Notes under the pieces: model-generated
Told to the model about the DNA's origin: nothing
Databases searched by the model: none
Seen by the model: only the letters and a program-made list of their open reading frames with translations
Assembly: GCA_904063045.1 (NCBI GenBank)
Contig: CAJFCJ010000176.1
Location: 1 to 37,071, forward strand
Length of the DNA stretch: 37,071 nt
Direction of reading: 5' to 3'
From: Dimorphilus gyrociliatus
Lineage: Eukaryota; Annelida; Polychaeta; Dinophilidae
Shown here: positions 1 to 10,930 of the stretch, in pieces
How the letters are laid out: each line of letters starts with the position of its first letter
Position numbering within the stretch: position 1 is the first letter of the stretch
Position numbers and translations under genes: made by a program

Positions 1-285
1 CTTTCTTTGTGTAAAAATCCTTTCTTTTTGCACCTTTTTTTAAATAAAGTTTTCAAAAGTATGTTCTAAATTAGTAGTTTCTAAGAAAAGCTTTATTTCG
101 TATAATCTTTATTTCGAGATCGATGCTGTTTCATGAATTTCCTTCATCTTTTTTGTAATCATTAGCATTTTTATTTGATTAAAAGTTTTGTGTGTGAGTT
201 TGATATACTTTCTGTTTTGATTTTGCATTATAAGGGATAATCTAATTTTTTTTATTGTACTAATAAAAAGGTCAAAAAATATATA
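1..285. other. A+T-rich flank without recognised gene
   Basis: I see no convincing coding sequence here. The only open frame, on the minus strand, runs into the terminal repeat of element A and is low complexity. The stretch is the sequence into which element A landed and may belong to the same decayed element as 4298-6012, but I could not align it. Confidence 0.4.
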
Positions 286-491
286 CAGTGGTGTGCAAAA
301 AAAATGGGCCACCACTTTTTTTATAAATATAAGCCATATAAGACTGTTTTAGAAATGAAATGTAATAAGTGTTTTTACTAATTAATAAACTATTAAATAT
401 TTATATAACTGTTTTTTCTTAAAACTTTTTTTTGTTTATTTTTAGTTAAATTGAAAAAACTAGTGTTCAAAAAAAATGGGCCACTTGAAAG

Positions 492-538
492 TTTCCCTCC
501 ATTTTGACTTATAAAGTGTATTTTTTTCTTGCCCTATG
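492..538 (+). promoter_or_regulatory. Promoter-like block of element A transposase
   Basis: TTTCCCTCC at 492-500, TATAAA at about 511-516 and CCC at 532-534 directly before ATG 536. The same three parts recur before transposases of elements W, P, Q, V and, in weaker form, O and AA. Function as a promoter is inferred from this recurrence and from known CCC signals at microsporidian start codons. Confidence 0.6.
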
Positions 539-1531
539 TCTAAACATCTCAGTAATCTAGAAAAGGCCCTGATAATTGAAGATTTAAGAAATGGAATGAC
601 ATGCAACTCTATTTCTATTAAAAGAAATACTGGGAGATATATGGTACAAAGAATAGCTGAACTATATAGAATAGGATCTCCCATAAGCCGAAAATATGGC
701 TCTGAAGAAAATCTATCCTCTGTAATACTATTAAAGACTTCATTAGACGTAAACACCAAGAAAATCCTTTTATAACATCACTAGAAATAACAAAAAAGAT
801 AATTCAAGAATTCGATATCACAATATTCAGATCATCTGGATCAAGAACACTTAAAAGTATAGGGTTACTAACTGATATAGCAATATAGAAGCCTTTATTA
901 AAACCAAAAAATATCAAAAAAGATTCGAGTTATCAGAAAAGTTTTTAGGCATGTCTAATGAAGCTTTAAAGACTATTATTTTTTCAGATGAAGTTAAATT
1001 TAATCTTTTTAGTAGTGATGGAGCAAGATATGTAAGGTATTAAAAAGTTAAAAACACCATAGTAAGAATATTATTCCTATAGTTAAACATGGAGGTGGAA
1101 ACATTATGGTATGGGGTGCAATATCATATAGAAGGCACTGGTGAGTTAGTTTTATTGAGGATACAATGACCGGGGCTGCATATAAACAAGTTTTAGCTCA
1201 AAATCTTTGTTCCTCCGCATCTAAAATGGGACTTATTCAGTTTATTTTCCAACATGACAATGATCCAAAGCACACATCTAAGCTTGTAACCCAATGGCAG
1301 CGGAAGAAGGTATCGAAACACTAGAATGACTTGCTCAAAGCCCTGATTTAAATCCAATAGAGCATATATGGGGCGTATATAAAGAGCTGCTTGAAGAAAA
1401 AAGGAAAACTAAAGAAAAGAGGGGGCTTGTATATTTTAAGGTCTACATTTTTAATATAAAATTTTTTGATGTAGACCATATAATATACAAAAGCAAAAAT
1501 TTTTTATAAAATTATTTTAACCCTTCCTAAA

Positions 1532-2411
1532 ATGATATCATCTAATATTTTTGATAATTTAGAGGCATTAATGGACTTTTTAGTTGAAAATAACATCGTC
1601 AACTCTCAGGGCGTATGTCCTGTTTGTACTAACACAACAGAGTTGAAAATTTATAAACAACTCAACAAAAGGAGGCTGATATTTAGATGCATAGGAAGAG
1701 GATGCCAGAAAAAGACTCCGATAATTAAAACAAAACTGTGTATGATAAAGTATGTAAGTTTGTTATACTATATAATCTCAGGTTGCAGTTATTGGCAGTT
1801 AAATATTTGGTTCGGAGTCACAAATGTAACTATCTCAAAGCTCAAAACACAGTTGAGATTTTGTTATTCTATATTCTTAGACCAAAATCCTATTTTTCTC
1901 GATAGAATTAATAAAAAACATACAGGCTGATGAGACTGTTTTATCCATAGGGGGCATTATCATGAACCCAACTTCCACATCCGATAACACTACTGATACA
2001 GTCTGGATTTTGGGAGTAGTTGAGCACACTGATCGGAGAAAATTCTTTCTAAAGAGAATTCCTAATAGGCGAGTAAATACACTTTCTAATTATTTAGAGG
2101 GTATAATAAGAGTTGGAAGTGTATTGTGTACTGATGGATATCCATCTTATCCATCTGTTTGTGTTAATTTAGCACTAACACATAGAGTTGTAAACCATAT
2201 TGATGAGTTTGTAGCGATAGATGGTACTCATACTAATAACATCGAGGCCTTTTGGTCTCATTTAAAAGCTTCTATGGGGAAAGAAAACGGAGTTAAAAGA
2301 GAAAAAATCGATGCATGGATTGATGAATATACCTTTAAAAGAAGATATGTTGTTGGTATGTCTAGAGAGGAATTTTATGAATTTTTATTTTTATTCTTAG
2401 AATTTATTTAA
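1532..2411 (+). pseudogene. ISXO2/Merlin transposase of element C, one frameshift
   Basis: A DDE transposase of the ISXO2-like (IS1595/Merlin) family in two overlapping open frames. The first (1532-1930) has the N-terminal zinc-binding CPVC...C-x4-C pattern. The second is open from about 1905 to 2411 and holds the catalytic parts: ADET near 1930, CTDGYPSY near 2130, and NNIEAFW near 2240. The frames join at a run of A at about 1910-1918, where one base would restore a protein of about 290 residues, a normal length. Otherwise it has no stop codons, so it is among the better kept genes here. The shift could be decay, a sequencing error in a homopolymer, or frameshifting; decay or error is likeliest. 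Confidence 0.85.
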
Positions 2412-2519
2412 GAAACTTAACATTTAATTAAAATTATAGTAAAATTCATTTAATTATTGAAATTTTTTCTAAAAATTTTTATCCAAGGTAGAGTACCCTT
2501 ATATGTAGACCTTATAATA

Positions 2520-3940
2520 CAGTGAGGAACAAAAAAATGGGACACCCTAAAAAATGAGTTACAAAAAAGGGTGATAGTGTAAAATAGCTATGTAGTCTTT
2601 TATTAATTAAATAAAAATTTTACAATTCATTATTTTTAAGGTCATATTTTTGTTGGGATTTGATGTATTTTGTAAAAAAGAGGGATAAAAAAATGGGACA
2701 CTTATTAAACAGTTATAAAATGAGGTAAAAATTTCATAAAATACCTTAAAACTTATACCCTATGGCAAAACATATTAGTAAAATAGAGATAGGGGAGGTT
2801 TTAGGATTAAGGAAGGCAAAGTATTCTACCAGAAAAATCTCAGAGATAATGCGAATAAGTAAATCAACTATAGGAAGAATTGTAAAAAAAATCAAGGATA
2901 ATGAAGATATATTTAGAAAAAAAGGTTCTGGTAGACGCCTATCGCTCGATAGCGACCAAATAGATGTTTTACAAAAAATATCAGAAGAAAATCCAAGGTT
3001 AGTAGGAAGTCAATTAGCCAGAAAGCTTGAGGAAAAAGCTAATATTCATGTATAAAAAAAACGGTTATACGATATTTAAAGAGTAGAGAAATATATGCTA
3101 GAATAGCACGGAGAAAGCCTTTCTTATCTCGTCTTCATAGACTGCAAAGACTAAATTTCTAAAAAAGATTTTATTCAATAGTGATAAAAGCAAATTTTGC
3201 TTATCTAATAGCGATAAAGGAGTTATAGTGTATAGAAAAATAAATTCTGAGTACCATGATGCAAATACAGTAAAACTGTAAAATTTGGTGGAGGTGGTGT
3301 AATGGTGTGGGGCTATATTAGCTATAAGGTGTAAGTGAGTTAACTTTCATTGAAGGAACAATGAACTCCATTAAGTATATTAGCCTATTATCGAATATTT
3401 TTGAGTTAGAAAGAACCAAACGCTGATAAAAGACCATATCTTCCAACAAGATAACGCTCCATGTCATAAATCAAAGCTAACAATGGAGTTTTCGCCGAAA
3501 AGAACATTAAATCATTAGAATGGCCAGCCCAAAGCCCGGATTTGAACCCAATAGAACACGTATGGGGGTATAGAACATTAGCTAAAAAAATACAGATAAA
3601 ATCAATCAATCAACTAAAAGAGGAAATAACCCAAATATGGAAAAATATACCATTAGCATATATAAGAAAGGCTATTGATAGTATGCCAAGAAGAGCAGAA
3701 GCTGTATTTAAGATGAAAGGAGGTCATACTAAGTATTAAATCGAATTTTTTAATATGTGTCCCATTTTTTGTCCCTGTTTTTTACAAAATTCATCAAATC
3801 CTAACAAAAATATGATCTTAAAATAATGAATTATACAAATTTTTTATTTAATTAATAAAAGACTACATAGCTATTTTATATTTTAGCTATACTTTTTTTA
3901 ACTCATTTTTTAGGATGTCCCATTTTTTTGTCCCTCACTG
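2520..3940 (+). mobile_element. Tc1-like element B inserted in the TIR of element C
   Basis: Ends CAGTGAGG at 2520 and CCTCACTG at 3940, each flanked by TA (2518-2519, 3941-3942); length 1421. The terminal repeats extend about 190 bases and carry an inner repeat of the end motif (AAAAAAATGGGACAC near 2687, mirrored near 3757), an IR/DR layout. A second copy lies inverted at 25207-26628. It is the youngest layer of the A-C-B nest. Confidence 0.92.
2762..3739 (+). pseudogene. Tc1-like transposase of element B, frameshifted
   Basis: A DD34E Tc1/mariner transposase. The first 97 codons are open (MAKHISKIEIGEVLGLRKAK, the paired-type helix-turn-helix, then KGSGRRLS). The frame is lost at a run of A near 3052 and again later. 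Recognisable downstream: HQDNAPCHKSK-like sequence near 3440-3475 and SPDLNPIEHVWG near 3535-3570, then an open C-terminus to 3739. Start ATG 2762 follows CCC at 2758-2760 and a TATAAAA at about 2712. The second copy at 25407-26384 lacks the lesion at 3052 but has others, so the two copies decayed separately. Confidence 0.87.
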
Positions 3941-4726
3941 TATACAAGCCCCGAAAGGAGAGTTAAAAGAAGAAATACTTAAAATATGGAACTCTATTAC
4001 TCCGGAAATGCTGCAACCATATATAATGAGGTTTCATAAAAGGGGGTGGCTATATATAATGCTAAAGGAAGACATACGGATTATTGAATCCTAGTGCCCT
4101 ATTTTTTTTGAACACTAGTTTTTTTTTCAATTTAACTAAACCTAACCGAAACAAAGTTTTTAAGAAAAAACAGTTATATAAATATTTGATAGTTTATTAA
4201 TTAGTAAAAACACTTATTACACTTCGTTTCTAAAACAGTCTTATATGGCTTATATTTATAAAAAAAGTGGTGGCCCATTTTTTTGCACACCACTGTATAT
4301 TTTTGTTTAAAAAAACTCCATTTAATTTTGAGAATACGCCATTTCTTAATGAGACCTGTGTAATGTCAACTTTTTAAATACTAAAAAATTATAGTGTTAC
4401 TAAAAAAAAAATAAATTTTCCTTGAAAGTATAATACATTCATATATAAATCATAGCAACCGTTATCTTTTTTAATAATGAATACACAAATTAAAGTTTAA
4501 AAAATATTTAAAACCATAATATTTGTAAAATTTTCTTTAAGATACTACATGCGAAAAAGTAAACCTCCTAAAATTGGATTATAAAGGCTATGTAAATCAG
4601 TATTGAGTTTCGCAAACTTACAAAGTGTAAATTCTATATTTTTCTTATTTTTTTAACAATTAAATCACTACTTTTTAACCAATATCCATATAATCTTAAA
4701 AAAGTTACGTTTATGAAATAAGAAAG

Positions 4727-5869
4727 GGGACCATGGAACTTAGGTTCCCCTTCGATCAAAAATTGATTTTTTTTTTGGAAATATGGAGAAATTGAAAAGA
4801 AGAGGGAATAAAAATAAAATTTAAAAAAAGTTTTTTTACAACATTTCTAAAGTATTATTTTAGCTCATTTTAATTAAAAATTATTGAGATTAGTTTCAGA
4901 AACGCCTCTTTTTAATATTTTTCTTAAATAGTCATCTGGAAATAACAAAATTAAAATTATTATGTATGTTTATACAATTAGTCGAATATACTTTTTTATA
5001 ACACCCCATGTGTTTTCTATTGACTGTGTATTCGCACCAGTATATGGATCTATAAATTCTCGATCATGATTAACGGTGTCTTCTATATATTATAGCACCT
5101 CTAGTTTTATGTATCCAGGTCACTAGTCAGTATAAATAATGCTGTCTCTATATAAATCCTTTGTAGTTACATAATTAATTTCTTTTTTTCTATCAGTTAC
5201 CACAAGAAAAAGTGTTTTCTTCGTATGGATATCAATACCATCAATCACCCACTTTTTTCTAAGAAGTCGACCTACATTATACTTTCTTTTGGAAAGCATA
5301 CTTTCCTTTATATGTACTACATGAACTGGACCTCCTATCATCTCGTTTTCACATTATCATAAATGAATAAATTTTTTTGTCTATTTCTTAAGTCCATTTA
5401 CATACATATTTTAGGAAAAATCCCGAGTTCATTTGCTAATTCATTTTTATTTAGTCTTGTTTGCATATAAACATAAAGAAAGTCTATGAATATATTACTT
5501 TTGCATTTTGAATTTTTTAATGTTATTTTCATATAATGAGATTGCACTTTTAAATAAAGTACACTTATCGCTGTAGAAAGTGTTATATTGTATGATTATA
5601 GCTTTTTTCGATACATTTAGTACATATATTACATCTACTACTAAACCCCATATCTGACATAAATTCGATACATTACTTCTTATTAGAAGTTGCTACAACC
5701 AATTCTCTATACGCCACATTTTAGAGGAAAATAAAATTTGTTTTAAGAATGACTATATTATAGTAATATTGTAATTTTTTAAATTCAATTTTTATCGCCA
5801 TCTCTTCAATTTCTCAATATTTCCAAAAAATCAATTTTTGATCGAAGCGATCTTAAGCTCCATCTTACC
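4727..5869 (-). mobile_element. Merlin-like element H
   Basis: Terminal repeats of about 100 bases: left from 4727, right ending at 5869, sharing TTCGATCAAAAATTGATTTT and GGAAATAT-GAGAAATTGAA. Flanks TAAGAAAG (4719-4726) and TAAAAAAG (5870-5877) match 7 of 8, an 8-bp duplication. The left end also forms a small hairpin (AAGGGGACC...GGTTCCCCTT, 4723-4750). The element sits in the right arm of G. Confidence 0.8.
4870..5720 (-). pseudogene. Merlin/ISXO2 transposase of element H, decayed
   Basis: The open central piece (5341-5123) holds the family signature SKRKYNVGR and KKWVIDGID. The residue before it is KES rather than DES, so the first catalytic aspartate appears lost. Beyond a stop the frame continues with a TDEW-like region replaced by IYTD, then HDREFIDPYTGANTQSIENT-like sequence near 5060-5010 in another frame. 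A CxxC-rich N-terminus is suggested near 5640-5600 but broken. Several frame changes make it clearly dead. Confidence 0.75.
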
Positions 5870-6760
5870 TAAAAAAGGCTATCTTTTTTGTTATTAGAAA
5901 AGAATGAATTTTTTCCATAGAGAATATTTTTATTTGAAAAAACACCTAACTTACTATTATGTAAAACTACTTTATATTGGGGGCAATGTAACATTTTAAA
6001 TGTTACAGACTGTATAATTTTTGTATATTTATCTTAAATAATGTATTTAATTGTGTTGATATGATCTTAATTGTAAAAATATGTTTTAAAATTTCAACAA
6101 TTTTTTGTCTCATGCCAAAAGTTTTTAATATTGATAATTCTACTGAAAAAGATCAGTTAATTACTTACAGTCTGTAACATTTGAAATGTTACATTGCTCC
6201 CAATATAAAGTAGTTTTAAATAAAAGTAAGTTAGGTGTTTTTTCAAATAAAAATATTCTCTATGGAAAAAGTTATTCCTTTCTGACAAGACGCTAATTTG
6301 GCCTTTTTATTTCCTAAAAATACATTTTGTAACACTAAAATATTATATTGCCCTGGAAAAAGGTGATTTTATTATTAAAAAATTAAATTAAAACATATAA
6401 TTATCACTTAATAGTCTGATAAGGTTTATACTGATTTTCAAAAATTTTATTATTCAATATTAGGCACTTCTTCCTTTTTCGTATGTTGTATCCTAAATGA
6501 TTAAATAAAGGTCTATTTAAAATTTTACAAAGCTCTTATATGTGTTTTCAATTTTTAAAAATATACTTTCAAAAAAGATGAACGGTGATTTGATTGATTT
6601 ATCAATGTATTATACTTTTAAGGAAAATTTACAATTTTTTTTTAAGTATAACAATATTTTTTCAGTACTTTAAAATTTCACATTTTGATGACTTATTAGC
6701 GAATATAAAAGTTTAACATCATATAATAAAAATTATACCTGGTTATAAAATTTGACCCTT

Positions 6761-7772
6761 ATGAAGCGACATCTAACAGCAACTGAAAAGACTGAAATTA
6801 ACATTCTTGCATCAGAAAATATTGGAATCAACAAATTAGCTACACAATACAAGGTATCTCGAATGACAATTTGGAGAGTAGTAAACAAAGAGAATAATGA
6901 CCAAAATTCGACTAGTAATGAAAGGGGAAGATTAATAAGCGGGGATATTGAAGCAGAAGTCATAAGAACTATCAAACTGTCACCAGACACCTCACTTAGA
7001 AAGCTAGCAATATTTTTACAGGACAAGTTTAAGATGAAAATATCACATACAACTATAAAAAGATACTTAAATGACATTGGCATAGCTGCATATTCACCAA
7101 TTAAAAAGCCAATGCTTAAACCTGTCCATATACAAAGGCGATAAGAATTATCAAAAAAAATTTTTTTACGTGGATTAATGAACTTAAAAAGATTTTCTTT
7201 ACAGATGAAAGTAAATTTAATTTAATTCATTCCGATGGAAGAGTAAAGGTATGGAGGGAAAAAGGTAAAGGATACGAGAAGAAGTATTTACGTGAAACAT
7301 TAAAGTTCAATGGAGGAAATGTTATGGTATGGGGCTGCTTTTCGTATAAAGGTGTTGGTAGAATAAAAATAATTGATAAAAGAATGACAGCAATAGATTA
7401 TATTGAAATCTTAAGGGACGAATTAATACCATCAGTAAAAAATAAATAGGGGAAGATACACCTATTTTATTCCATGATAATGATCCTAAGCTCACAGTTA
7501 GGATAACCAAAGAGTTTTTAGGAACTCAAAACATCAAAGTACTACCCTGGCCTTCACAATCTCCAGATCTTAATCCAATCAAGAATTTATGGGAATTTGT
7601 CAAGTATGAGGTATAAAAGTACCAACCAAGAAATATAGCTGAATTAAAAAATACCATTATTCATGTATGGCACACTGTACCAATAGAACTTTGTGAAAAA
7701 TCAGTTTTATCTTTTAAAAGAGAGTTTATGAGTGTATTAAAAACAATGGAAATGTACTCAAATACTAATTAA
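6761..7772 (+). pseudogene. Tc1-like transposase of element FD
   Basis: ATG 6761 follows ACCCTT and a TATAAAA at about 6705. The N-terminus (MKRHLTATEKTEINILASEN) has a helix-turn-helix ending in RMTIWRVV. The first frame stops at 7144. The catalytic part follows in other frames: FFTDESKFNLI near 7198, MVWGCFSYKG near 7325, HDNDPKLT near 7475, [12 protein letters not shown] near 7560. The last motif has K where the catalytic E belongs. At least two frameshifts (about 7140 and 7450) and a stop near 7615. The C-terminus ends at 7772 at the start of the right arm. R carries a paralogue (13616-14258). Confidence 0.86.
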
Positions 7773-7889
7773 ATTTTATAACCAAGTATAATTTTTTTAT
7801 ATGATTTTATACTTTTATATTAGCTAATAAGTCATCAAAATGTGAAATTTTAAAGTACTGAAAAAATATTGTTATACTTAAAAAAAAAT

Positions 7890-9000
7890 GGTGCATGGGT
7901 ATTATAAGAGCATTTAGAAATTTTATGAAAAAATCAAATTTTTTATAATTATGAGACCTTCACAAAAATATATAATAGATCCTTTTTTAATGTATGATAA
8001 AGAAGAAACAAGAGATATTATATTCTATGCAAACTACTTATACAGTAGATTAGAGGATGAAAAGTCAACTAACGAGTTCTTGGCAAGTGTTGGATTAATT
8101 GATAATAAAAAAGATTGTCCTTCATGTAAAACACCTATGAATTATGTTAAATCAGCTAAAGATATTGATAAATATAATTGGAAATGTATATGTAATAAAA
8201 AAATAAGTATAAGAAGCTCAAGTCATTTCTCAGGAAGTAGGTTGAAGCTATCAACAATTATAAAAATTTTATACAAAGTCGCAGATGGAAATGAAATTCT
8301 AAATATTTCAAATATTTAATGGTAAATAGAAAAGTAGTTTTGGTTAGGTTAGGTTATTTAGGGAGGCAAGTGCAGAATATATAATAGATAACAATGAAAT
8401 GCTAGGAGGAATAAATGAAGATGGAAAGCCAATAACCGTAGAGATAGATGAAAGCTTATTTTTTAGGCGTAAATATAATAGGGGAAGGATAATAGATGGA
8501 ACATGGTATGTAGCAGGTATAGAGAGAGGATCTAATAAGTGCTTTATCATACCAACTATTCGTAGAAATAAAGTTGCAATGAAAGAAATTATTGATAGTC
8601 ATATACTTCCGGGAACTAACATTGTTACCGATGAATGGAAAGCATACAAGGCGGCTATAAAAGAGCTTAATATCGAGAATGGTATCATATTTGCCCACGA
8701 CCGTATAAACCATACTTACTTCTTTGTTGACCCTAGAGATCCAAGAATTCACACGCAAACCATTGAAGGATTTTTTTCAAGATCAAAATATTATCTTAGG
8801 AAAAAAATGGTATTAATAAAAATGAACAATATTTGTATTTATTAGAATTTTTGTGGATACAAAAGGTAAAGAAAGGAAAAGATTTAATGAGATTTTAATA
8901 CTATTAAAATGTTAATTTTTAATAAAGTTATTTATTTATTTTTTTTAAAGGAGAGGGGTGCTTATAAAATTTCTAAATGCTCTTATAATACTCATGCACC
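7890..9000 (+). mobile_element. Merlin-like element E in the right arm of FD
   Basis: Terminal repeats GGTGCATG-GTATTATAAGAG and onward, about 37 bases, at 7890 and 9000. Flanks 7882-7889 and 9001-9008 are both AAAAAAAT, a perfect 8-bp duplication. Removing E plus one copy of the duplication makes the right arm of FD continuous with its left arm. It landed in an A-rich run. Confidence 0.9.
7951..8915 (+). pseudogene. Merlin/ISXO2 transposase of element E
   Basis: N-terminal zinc-binding part CPSCKTPMNY...WKCIC (about residues 52-75), then an open frame to 8319, a frameshifted patch to about 8395, and an open catalytic half 8399-8845: EIDESLFFRRKYNRGR, TWYVAGIERG, VTDEWKAYKA, FVDPRDPRIHTQTIEGFF. 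All three catalytic residues (D, D, E) are present. A last frameshift in the A-run near 8808 precedes the C-terminus, which ends at 8915. Two small indels away from open, so relatively young. No CCC motif precedes ATG 7951, so the start is less sure. Confidence 0.87.
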
Positions 9001-10431
9001 AAAAAAATTGTAAATTTTCCTTAAAAGTATAATACATTGATAAATCAATCAAATCCCCCTTTATCTTTTTTGAAAGTATATTTTTAAAAATTGAAAACAC
9101 ATATAAGAGCTTTGTAAAATTTTAAATAGACCTTTATTTAATTATTTAGGATACAACATACGAAAAAGGAAGAAGTGCCTAATATTGAATTATAAAATTT
9201 TTGAAAATCAGTATAAACCTTATCAGACTAGTAAGTGATAATTATATGTTTTACTTTAATTTTTTAATAATAAAATCACCTTTTTTCAGGGCAATATAAC
9301 ATTTTAGTGTTACAAAATGTATTTTTAGGAAATAAAAAAGGCCAAATTAGCGTCTTGTCAGAAAGGAATAACTTTTTCCAAAAGAGAATTTCTTGATTTG
9401 AAAAAGCATCTAACTTACTATTATGTAAAACTACTTTATATTGGGAGCAATGTAAGATTTTAAATGTTACAGAATGTATTTAAGAAATATGGTATTATCC
9501 TAATGGGCATTAAACGCCAAGTCACGGCAGTTTCTAATAAAAACAATGAGTTATATTTAAAGAAAGGATGAGAAATTAGAAGTATATATCGGTCTATGAC
9601 GAGGAGGGGAGAAACACTATAATCAAACAATTTCATTCGCCTGGGCATGTTTGTTCTAGAAAATGTAGCAGAATATAGAAGCTCATTATCCTAATATTAC
9701 GAAGTTACATATAAAAAATTACATTTCATCGTGTGAAAGATGCCAGAGAGTATTCCCTATATCTAATATAGCACCAATTAGAACTATAGTTGTATATAGT
9801 GTGCATGAAAGATTAAAAGCTGATTCAACTAATGTATCTAAATATGAAGAGTTTAATGAGGGATACAAATACATACTTAATTTAATAGATTGTTTTACAA
9901 AATACGTATTTACCTACAAACTAAAAAATAAAGAAGCCTTAATAGTATGCAATATTTTTACAAATCTATTTGGAATTGAAAAACACTAGATTTTTGTACT
10001 ATATACAGACGATGGTCGTGATTCTATCGATAATAATGTGATTAGTTATGTAATAAATATAATATATTTCACATAACAGGGAACCCAAGACATCATCGAT
10101 CTTACAGTGTAATAGAGCGGGCAATAGGACTCTAAAGAAAAGGGGAAGAAAAGAAACAAAAAAGTTGGGTGAGTGATTTGATTATAATATATATCAAGGT
10201 ATGGATAGAGTATATATTGCTACGATCTTTAAACATTTAGTGTTGTTCAGAGGAATGGATCCGAACAATGTTGAACTATACAGTACGAGTTTTCTACAGT
10301 TAGCAAGAGATAGATACATAAATTATGTTAGACGATATACTGAAGAACATACTAAACACCTTAGCGATAACAGGAAATTAAACGCAAGAAAGGACGTTTA
10401 TTCTTGCGTAAGATTTTTATATGAGTATTAA

Positions 10432-10683
10432 CACAAGTGCCACTCTTCAGTTTCAATATATTATGGGATAGTTTCTACCTGTGTATTGATACTTCTAATA
10501 ATAATTTCATTGTTAAAGACAAATTATAAAATCGGTCTCTCATAGATAAATACTTTTTAAAAATTTTAGAGGCTTAATACTTAAAAGTGTTTATTAAGAA
10601 ATTTTATATTAAATTATTAGGAATTTTTATGGTAATTTGGTAGGGCATTTATTCATCTAGGGGAATGATTCGTTTTAAAGATA
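10432..10683. other. A+T-rich segment between integrase gene and element R
   Basis: No coding sequence or repeat recognised. It follows the integrase stop and ends in the TA (10682-10683) used by element R. Confidence 0.4.
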
Positions 10684-10930
10684 CAGTCTATAACAAAAAA
10701 TGTTATATTGTTTTTTTACCAACGAATTTTTTGATAAAAAAATTGAATATATTTGGGGGGTTTACATAAATATACCTATCTATTTTACCGACAACTTTTA
10801 ACATACACTGCTAGAACACAGAAAGGCAAATTTGATTTTCGAAAATTGCTACAAAAGAATGATACAAATTGAAAAACTTATATTTTGGTAAAATGTGGAA
10901 TAAAAGTACAATATACTAATTAAAATTTTC

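Larger units (their letters stand above)
1422..3952 (+). mobile_element. Merlin/ISXO2-like element C inside element A
   Basis: Terminal repeats begin GGGGCTTGTAT at 1422 and share GGTCTACAT about 18 bases in. The right repeat is interrupted by element B at a TA; without B it mirrors the left repeat for about 27 bases. Flanks 1414-1421 (GAAAAGAG) and 3953-3960 (GAAAGGAG) match 7 of 8, an 8-bp target duplication as expected for Merlin. Without B it is about 1.1 kb. A TATAAA-like and a CCC motif lie just upstream of its transposase. Confidence 0.85.
536..4087 (+). pseudogene. Tc1-like transposase of element A, broken
   Basis: A DD34E-type Tc1/mariner transposase that would cut and join DNA at the element ends. 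It starts with a helix-turn-helix segment (MSKHLSNLEKALIIEDL...) and runs open for 79 codons before stops and frameshifts. Later pieces keep family motifs in shifting frames: SDEVKFN near 986, HDNDPKHTSK near 1255 and NPIEH-WG near 1350. Element C splits it at 1422, and the C-terminal part resumes at about 3961 and ends at 4087. ATG 536 is chosen because CCC precedes it and B and W start alike (MAKHIS, MGRHLS). Several independent lesions make it non-functional. Confidence 0.85.
286..4295 (+). mobile_element. Tc1/mariner-like element A, host of nested insertions
   Basis: The terminal inverted repeats begin CAGTGGTGTGCAAAA (286) and end in its complement at 4295, each flanked by TA. The repeats match over about 150 bases and contain an inner copy of the end motif (GTGTTCAAAA...GGGCCAC near 460-485, mirrored near 4095-4120), an IR/DR layout as in Sleeping Beauty-type Tc1 elements. 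Without the Merlin-like insertion C (1422-3952) and its 8-bp duplication it would be about 1.47 kb, normal for a Tc1 element. The oldest layer of a three-level nest. Confidence 0.9.
4298..6012 (+). mobile_element. Right arm of long-TIR Tc1-like element G (FD family)
   Basis: About 4340-4726 and 5870-6012 align, in order, with the right arm of element FD (7830-7889 and 9009-9476). Shared landmarks are AAATTTTCCTT near 4412, TACATGCGAAAAAG near 4546, and the terminal hairpin TGTAACATTT-AAATGTTACA ending at 6012 before TA. The left arm and transposase are not visible in the window. A Merlin (H) interrupts it. Confidence 0.65.
6168..9476 (+). mobile_element. Long-TIR Tc1-like element FD
   Basis: Ends CAGTCTGTAACATTT (6168) and its mirror at 9476, each flanked by TA. 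The inverted arms are about 580 bases long (6168-6750; 7773-7889 plus 9009-9476 around Merlin E), far longer than the transposase needs. Each arm has an outer and an inner copy of TGTAAC...TTGC-CCC (6168 and about 6328; about 9293 and 9476), an IR/DR layout. The outermost 20 bases fold on themselves. Without E it is about 2.2 kb. G (4298-6012) and R (10684-14258) are relatives. Confidence 0.82.
6112..10431 (+). pseudogene. Retroviral-type (rve) integrase gene split by element FD
   Basis: The first codons, MPKVFNIDNSTEKDQLITY, lie at 6112-6167. Element FD sits in the TA of the next codons, and coding resumes at 9479. After it come an H-H-C-C zinc-binding region (HSPGH near 9633, SSCERCQR near 9735), then the integrase core: KADSTNVSKY near 9813, GYKYILNLIDCFTKY, TDDGRDSIDNN near 10005 and HHRS-VIERA near 10090-10115, i.e. 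D, D and E. The C-terminal part is open at 10201-10431. Stops and shifts occur near 9570, 9989 and 10070. There is no reverse transcriptase or protease beside it, so it resembles stand-alone KRBA2-like or Ginger-like integrases more than a full LTR element; this is inference. The gene was dead or died when FD entered. Confidence 0.7.

Noticed and set aside
109-315. Minus-strand open frame at the left edge
   Set aside because: It begins inside the terminal repeat of element A and is low complexity, so it is not a gene.
4298-9476. G and FD as one composite element
   Set aside because: Each ends in its own TA-flanked tip, and an integrase start lies between them; no duplication supports joint movement.
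9479-10431. Complete LTR retrotransposon around the integrase
   Set aside because: No long direct repeats, reverse transcriptase, RNase H or protease motifs were found on either side.
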